Source of the DNA: Paenibacillus ottowii
Lineage (GTDB): Bacteria > Bacillota > Bacilli > Paenibacillales > Paenibacillaceae
DNA length: 63,907 bases
Direction: 5' to 3'
NCBI RefSeq assembly: GCF_006874425.1
Contig: NZ_VIJZ01000017.1
Location: 1-63,907, forward strand
Notes under the pieces: model-generated
Seen by the model: the letters and a program-made list of their open reading frames with translations, nothing else
The model's database searches: none
Told to the model about the DNA's origin: nothing
Position numbers and translations under genes: made by a program
Part shown: positions 59,739 to 63,907 of the stretch, one piece after another
How positions within the stretch are numbered: position 1 is the stretch's first letter
How the letters are laid out: each line of letters opens with the position of its first letter

Positions 59739-61487
59739 TTGGAACATATAGCGTTGTACCGTGCTTGGCGGCCGCAGGCTTTCAAGGACATGGTAGGACA
59801 ACAGCATATTATCCAGACATTGCAGAATGCCATCCGCGAAAATCGCACGTCCCATGCTTATCTGTTCAGTGGTCCGCGAGGAACGGGTAAGACCAGCGCG
59901 GCCAAAATTTTGGCCAAGGCAATCAACTGTGAGCATGGACCTGCGCCGGAACCTTGCAACGAATGCGAGGCCTGTAAACGGATCACGGCTGGAGCGGTCA
60001 TGGATGTACAGGAGATTGATGCAGCCTCTAACCGGGGCGTTGAAGAGATTCGTGATTTGCGCGATAAAGTCAAATATGCGCCCACAGAAGTGCGGCACAA
60101 GGTTTATATCATTGATGAAGTGCACATGTTGACGACGGAAGCGTTCAATGCCCTACTCAAGACACTGGAGGAACCGCCGCCACACGTAATGTTCATATTG
60201 GCTACGACGGAGCCACATCGGATTCCCGCGACAATTATTTCGCGTTGCCAGCGTTTTGATTTCCGGCGTGTATCGCTGGAAGAGCAGACAGAGCGGCTTA
60301 ACCTTATATGCCAGCAGGAGAACATTCAGGCTGATTTAGATGCGCTGCAATATATTGCACGTCTCTCAGATGGCGGGATGCGAGATGCGGTTAGCGTCTT
60401 GGATCAGATTTCTTCGTTTACTGATGGTCGGGTTACGTATCAGCAGGTGCTGAATATGACGGGCGGAATCGCATCCGAGCAATTCGGCAAGTTAGCTTTG
60501 GCATTACTGAAAGAAGATGTGGGCACAGTGCTCCAATTGATCGAGAACTTTATGCAGGAAGGTAAAAGTGCGGATAAGTGTATGGAGAATCTTCTGTACT
60601 ATTTCCGAGACCTGCTAATGATTAAGATGGTGCCGCAGGCGACCAAAATGACCGAGCGGGTGCTGAATCCAGAGCGGTTTAAGGAAGTGGCAGATGCTTT
60701 TACCAAGGAGCAGCTCTTTGCCATGATTGATACCCTGAACCGTTATCAGAGCGAGATGAAATATGCTGTTCAGCCCCAGACTTTATTTGAAGTAGCTCTA
60801 TTAAAGTTATGCAGCATTCCGGGGGAGGCAGGAACTACTGTTCAGCCGACTGCGCAGCGCTCTGGGGCTGCGGCTGGTCAGGAAGATGTGGCCATGCTAA
60901 AGCGCCAGCTTGCTGAGCTGGAGAAGAAGCTGGAGCGTGCGATGCAAGGTGGCTTGGCTGCTGGAGTGGGCCAGGAGGCACCTTCTGGTGGTCGTCAGGT
61001 AGGTAGTCGTGCCCCTGCTCCGCGTCTTTCAGCGCCAGCCAAACTTCCTCCTCAGTTGGATCGCTATATCGCTGAAAAGTCGAGCGAAGCATTCGCAGCA
61101 GTGGGGCGTAAGTGGAGTCAGATTTTGCAAGGAGTAAAAGAGACGAAAGTTACGGTTCATGCCTGGTTTATGGATGGTGAGCCAGTTTCTGTGTTAGAGG
61201 ACAGTGTGCTGGTCGCATTTAAGAACAACATTCATCGTGAAACTACCGAAAAGCCTGCTAATAAGCAGGTTATCGAGAAGGTTTTACAGGAGCAGTTGGG
61301 CCATCCTTATCGTTTGGTTACAATGATGCAAAAGGATTGGAATGCTGCGATTGAAGGAGTTTCCGACCAGCCTGCCGAAGAACTGCAACTGGAGCCGGAG
61401 CATGATGCGCCGGGAAAGTCCAAGGAGCCCTGGATTGATGAAGCCCTTCAGCTTTTTGGGGAAGACCTGGTAGTCATTAAAGAATAA
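59739..61487 (+). CDS. dnaX: DNA polymerase III subunit gamma/tau
   Basis: It is the clamp-loader ATPase. The 582-aa protein has Walker A GPRGTGKTSAAK, the zinc module (C-x8-C-x2-C-x2-C, EHGPAPEPCNECEAC), Walker B IIDEVHML, the sensor 1 ATTEP, an Ala/Gly/Pro-rich linker (about 375-440) and a C-terminal tau-specific domain (residues to 582). I use TTG 59739, which gives the conserved MEHIALYRAWRPQ and lies 9 nt after GAGGG; the frame extends to ATG 59718. Its own promoter precedes it. ebfC and recR follow in the same operon. Confidence 0.96.
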   Translation: MEHIALYRAWRPQAFKDMVGQQHIIQTLQNAIRENRTSHAYLFSGPRGTGKTSAAKILAKAINCEHGPAPEPCNECEACKRITAGAVMDVQEIDAASNRGVEEIRDLRDKVKYAPTEVRHKVYIIDEVHMLTTEAFNALLKTLEEPPPHVMFILATTEPHRIPATIISRCQRFDFRRVSLEEQTERLNLICQQENIQADLDALQYIARLSDGGMRDAVSVLDQISSFTDGRVTYQQVLNMTGGIASEQFGKLALALLKEDVGTVLQLIENFMQEGKSADKCMENLLYYFRDLLMIKMVPQATKMTERVLNPERFKEVADAFTKEQLFAMIDTLNRYQSEMKYAVQPQTLFEVALLKLCSIPGEAGTTVQPTAQRSGAAAGQEDVAMLKRQLAELEKKLERAMQGGLAAGVGQEAPSGGRQVGSRAPAPRLSAPAKLPPQLDRYIAEKSSEAFAAVGRKWSQILQGVKETKVTVHAWFMDGEPVSVLEDSVLVAFKNNIHRETTEKPANKQVIEKVLQEQLGHPYRLVTMMQKDWNAAIEGVSDQPAEELQLEPEHDAPGKSKEPWIDEALQLFGEDLVVIKE

Positions 61488-61526
61488 TTAATGTAGATGT
61501 ATACTTCATTAAAGGAGATGATTGAA

Positions 61527-61838
61527 ATGAACAATATGAACCAAATGATGAAGCAAGTGAAAAAAATGCAGGAACAAATGCTGAAAGCTCAAGAGGAGCT
61601 TGGTGAGAAGGTAATCGAAGGTTCTTCTGGTGGCGGTGTGGTAACTGTAGAGGTAAATGGACATAAAAAGGTGTTGTCCATCACGATCAAACCGGAAGCT
61701 GTAGATCCTGATGATGTAGAAATGCTGCAAGATCTCGTACTTACTGCAGTCAATGATGCTTTGTCCAAAGCGGACGAACTGGCTAATAATGATATGGGTA
61801 AATTTACAGGTGGTATGAAAATTCCGGGCTTGTTCTAG
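61527..61838 (+). CDS. ebfC: nucleoid-associated protein, YbaB/EbfC family (YaaK)
   Basis: The 103-aa DNA-binding homodimer family member opens MNNMNQMMKQVKKMQEQM, with a central VIEGSSGGGVVTVEVNG strand and a C-terminal helix. I use ATG 61527, 9 nt after AAAGGAG, which gives the family's typical start. Its position between dnaX and recR is conserved across Bacteria and suggests a role in repair or replication. Confidence 0.95.
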   Translation: MNNMNQMMKQVKKMQEQMLKAQEELGEKVIEGSSGGGVVTVEVNGHKKVLSITIKPEAVDPDDVEMLQDLVLTAVNDALSKADELANNDMGKFTGGMKIPGLF

Positions 61839-61865
61839 TCTGCCGCACAAAGGAGAAACACGCGA

Positions 61866-62465
61866 TTGCATTATCCCGAGCCGATTGCAAAGCTGATTGA
61901 TGCTTTTACGCGCCTACCGGGAGTAGGGCCAAAAACAGCTGCCCGGTTGGCTTTTCACGTACTGAAAATGAAGGAAGACGATGTGATTGATTTTGCCAAA
62001 GCGCTGGTCAATGTAAAACGCAATCTTCACTTTTGTTCAGTCTGCGGTAATATTACGGACACGGACCCTTGTCGGATCTGTCAGGATAAGACGAGGGATG
62101 CTTCCGTCATCTGTGTTGTTCAGGATGCTAAGGATTTGGTGGCTATGGAGCGTACCAAGGAGTTTGATGGTTTATACCATGTCCTTCACGGTGCAATCTC
62201 ACCAATGGAGGGAATTGGCCCTGAGGATATCAAACTCAAGGAGTTGCTGAACAGGCTCAGTGACGAACGCGTCAAGGAGTTGATCCTGGCTACGAATCCG
62301 AACATTGAAGGAGAGGCCACGGCTATGTACATTTCCCGACTAGTGCGCCCATTTGAAATCAAGGTTACTCGTATTGCTCACGGTTTGCCTGTGGGCGGGG
62401 ATTTGGAATATGCTGACGAGGTCACCCTGTCCAAAGCATTAGAAGGCCGTAGAGAGCTCAATTAG
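61866..62465 (+). CDS. recR: recombination protein RecR
   Basis: It acts with RecF and RecO to load RecA at gaps. The 199-aa protein has the helix-hairpin-helix (LIDAFTRLPGVGPKTAARLAF), a four-Cys zinc finger (Cys57, Cys60, Cys69, Cys72) and a Toprim domain with E and DxD-like acidic positions, followed by the Walker B-like tail. The start is TTG at 61866 after AAAGGAGA. It is the third gene of the dnaX operon. Confidence 0.96.
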   Translation: MHYPEPIAKLIDAFTRLPGVGPKTAARLAFHVLKMKEDDVIDFAKALVNVKRNLHFCSVCGNITDTDPCRICQDKTRDASVICVVQDAKDLVAMERTKEFDGLYHVLHGAISPMEGIGPEDIKLKELLNRLSDERVKELILATNPNIEGEATAMYISRLVRPFEIKVTRIAHGLPVGGDLEYADEVTLSKALEGRRELN

Positions 62466-62530
62466 TAGGTGTAGTTACATGTTATAGGTTATGAGTCTGC
62501 AATGTCCTCGGGACATCCTTGACTCGCTTA

Positions 62531-62556
62531 GGGAGCCGTTATGGCTCCTTTTTTAT
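62531..62556 (+). terminator. recR terminator
   Basis: GGAGCC pairs with GGCTCC and is followed by seven T residues. Confidence 0.85.
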
Positions 62557-62678
62557 TTTGCAGTAATAGAAAACTTTATAGTCGTTCCTGGTTCTAAGTT
62601 TGTCCTTTATTCAATAAGTATGAATAGGGTAGTCTTGCAGACTGTACACATAATTCAGCTTGTGAGGAGGATGAATGA

Positions 62679-62990
62679 ATGTGGGAACGGATGAAACAAA
62701 ATTTCCGTCGTCAGGAGAATGGAAAATCAGAGGCGGAATATCGGCAGGAATTGTTTGCACAGATTCGGGCTTCGCATGCGGAATGGTTGAGAGCGCATCG
62801 TTTATTTCATGAAGCTACGGGTAAGGATGAGATCGACTATGCCATTTTTGTTCTGGAAGCTGCCGAGCGTAAATATCAAATACATTTAAAAATTGCAAAA
62901 CAGCAGGGTTTACATCGTTTTCACCTGCCAGCAGATGAACCGGGGTATGCAACGGACACAGATCGGGTTCATAAAAGGAGAGCGGAATGA
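62679..62990 (+). CDS. yaaL: YaaL family protein (DUF2508)
   Basis: The 103-aa helical, charged protein matches the YaaL pattern (SEAEYRQELFAQIRASHAEWLRAHRLFHEATGKDEIDYAIFVLEAAERKYQ). Function unknown. The start ATG lies 8 nt after TGAGGAGG. Its stop overlaps the bofA start (ATGA), the same order as in B. subtilis. Confidence 0.92.
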   Translation: MWERMKQNFRRQENGKSEAEYRQELFAQIRASHAEWLRAHRLFHEATGKDEIDYAIFVLEAAERKYQIHLKIAKQQGLHRFHLPADEPGYATDTDRVHKRRAE

Positions 62991-63262
62991 GAGGGGCAGT
63001 CTGGCTTGTCTTGATTGCCTGTGCTGGATTACTGGTGTATCTAATCCTGAAAAAACGTCTGGGGATCGGTTGGTTTGTAGTCTTTGGAGCGCATATGGCT
63101 TTGGCAGCCATCGCGCTGTATGTTATCAATTATTCAGGGTGGATTACACAGGTGTACATTCCAATAAATCCGGTGACGATGGGAGCGGTAACGATATTAG
63201 GCTTGCCAGGGATTGCGCTTTTGCTGGGACTAAAAATAATATTGTTCGGACAGGCCGTATGA
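62987..63262 (+). CDS. bofA: pro-sigma-K processing inhibitor BofA
   Basis: The 91-aa mother-cell membrane protein holds the SpoIVFB protease inactive until the forespore signal arrives. It has two hydrophobic segments (about 4-20 and 29-55), a hydrophilic turn, and the family's C-terminal NPVTMGAVTILGLPGIALLLGLKIIL. It overlaps yaaL by 4 nt. Its place just before an rRNA operon is the same as in B. subtilis. Confidence 0.96.
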   Translation: MRGAVWLVLIACAGLLVYLILKKRLGIGWFVVFGAHMALAAIALYVINYSGWITQVYIPINPVTMGAVTILGLPGIALLLGLKIILFGQAV

Positions 63263-63361
63263 AAAACATAATTGTAGCAGTTATTGTGGGAAAAGGAAGT
63301 GTGCAAAACAGGCAAGTTTTGTTGAGTAGGATGCGGTGGAGATTTATTTTTTAAATTATAG

Positions 63362-63391
63362 TTGACGAGGAATTCAAAAATATGATACATT
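63362..63391 (+). promoter_or_regulatory. rRNA operon promoter P1
   Basis: TTGACG, 18 bp and TACATT, about 300 bp before the 16S rRNA. Between bofA and this point I see no other element. Confidence 0.6.
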
Positions 63392-63472
63392 AATTCTCGG
63401 CCTTTGAAGCCCGGGGATTTTTTTGTGAGAGCAATGCTCAAATGAAGTTAAAAAATAATTTCAAAAAAAGTG

Positions 63473-63502
63473 TTGACTTAAATCTCGGATGTATGTTATA
63501 TT
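63473..63502 (+). promoter_or_regulatory. rRNA operon promoter P2
   Basis: TTGACT, 18 bp and TATATT, the second of two tandem promoters, as is usual for rRNA operons. Confidence 0.7.
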
Positions 63503-63556
63503 AATTAAGTCGCCGCTGAGATGCGGTGGTGAGATAAAGTGAGATACAATAAAGGT

Positions 63557-63582
63557 TTGATCTTTGAAAACTGAACAACGAG
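63557..63582 (+). promoter_or_regulatory. rRNA leader boxA-like antitermination site
   Basis: TTGATCTTTGAAAACTGAAC is the boxA-containing leader segment found in front of rRNA genes in this group. A hairpin (AACCAAC/GTTGGT) just before 16S probably belongs to the processing stem. Confidence 0.65.
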
Positions 63583-63685
63583 TGAGTAAACTGATTTTGT
63601 TCGCAAAATCAAACATGAGATATTTTATCTCGTCAGTTTCAAAATGAGCTAATCGCTCTTTCTGTAAACCAACTTCGGTTGGTCT

Positions 63686-63907
63686 TTAATGGAGAGTTTG
63701 ATCCTGGCTCAGGACGAACGCTGGCGGCGTGCCTAATACATGCAAGTCGAGCGGGGTTGTTTAGAAGCTTGCTTCTAAACAACCTAGCGGCGGACGGGTG
63801 AGTAACACGTAGGCAACCTGCCCACAAGACAGGGATAACTACCGGAAACGGTAGCTAATACCCGATACATCCTTTTCCTGCATGGGAGAAGGAGGAAAGA
63901 CGGAGCA
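63686..63907 (+). rRNA. rrs: 16S ribosomal RNA, 5' part
   Basis: AGAGTTTGATCCTGGCTCAG starts at 63693, so the RNA begins near 63686. The 220 nt visible include the V1 region, whose sequence fits Paenibacillus of the P. polymyxa group as I recall it. The gene runs out of the window. Confidence 0.97.

Overview
This window is a chromosomal segment of an endospore-forming, low-GC Gram-positive bacterium, most likely Paenibacillus of the P. polymyxa group. The start of the 16S rRNA at the right end reads like that group as I remember it, and the window carries spo0F, bofA, an SspP-like spore protein gene, rpoE (delta) and the large Bacillus-type SRP RNA. It runs from the last ~97 nt of a 5S rRNA to the first ~220 nt of a 16S rRNA on the same strand, so it is the full interval between two rRNA operons, probably close to the replication origin.

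Layout: (1) 0.3-10.1 kb holds guaB, dacA, pdxS-pdxT-serS, tRNA-Ser(UGA), three small genes including sspP, a lipoprotein gene, a GNAT gene and tadA. Apart from the small genes this is the guaB-to-tadA order of B. subtilis. (2) 10.1-21.4 kb holds a cluster of DnaA boxes in front of a PAS histidine kinase gene, then rluF, motAB, a pterin dehydratase gene, an NlpC/P60 hydrolase gene under a c-di-AMP (ydaO) riboswitch, a membrane-protein/M1-peptidase pair and ywhD. (3) 21.4-27.3 kb is an accessory stretch: an orphan EIIA-Glc, a phosphatase, YunG, a Cys-rich pentapeptide protein, a VOC protein, and two unknowns. (4) 27.4-33.2 kb holds pbpG, a complete IS30-family element, speE and an MFS gene. (5) 33.4-49.8 kb holds a LOG/MazG pair, a heterodimeric ABC exporter with a divergent LysR gene, ywiB-argS, a secreted CYTH-like protein, a LysR-controlled ferric/phosphonate-type ABC importer operon that ends in a metallo-beta-lactamase/beta-CASP protein, and an S8 protease. 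(6) 49.8-59.2 kb holds rpoE, pyrG (with a CTP-sensing leader), spo0F (sigma-H promoter), fbaA, murA, rho, a radical SAM gene and rpmE, the B. subtilis rpoE-to-rpmE order. (7) 59.3-63.9 kb holds SRP RNA, dnaX, ebfC, recR, yaaL, bofA, tandem rRNA promoters and 16S, again as in B. subtilis.

The outer blocks (1 and 7) are therefore one B. subtilis-like neighbourhood, split by about 49 kb that contains genes found in a different part of the B. subtilis chromosome (ywhD-pbpG-speE, ywiB-argS, rpoE-pyrG-spo0F-fbaA-murA-rho-rpmE). Most genes are core housekeeping. The parts most worth a second look are the DnaA-box cluster before the kinase, an unannotated structured RNA candidate between the S8 protease and rpoE, the importer operon with a nuclease-like MBL protein, the radical SAM gene between rho and rpmE, and the exported CYTH-like protein. 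I found no CRISPR array, prophage or obvious defence island.
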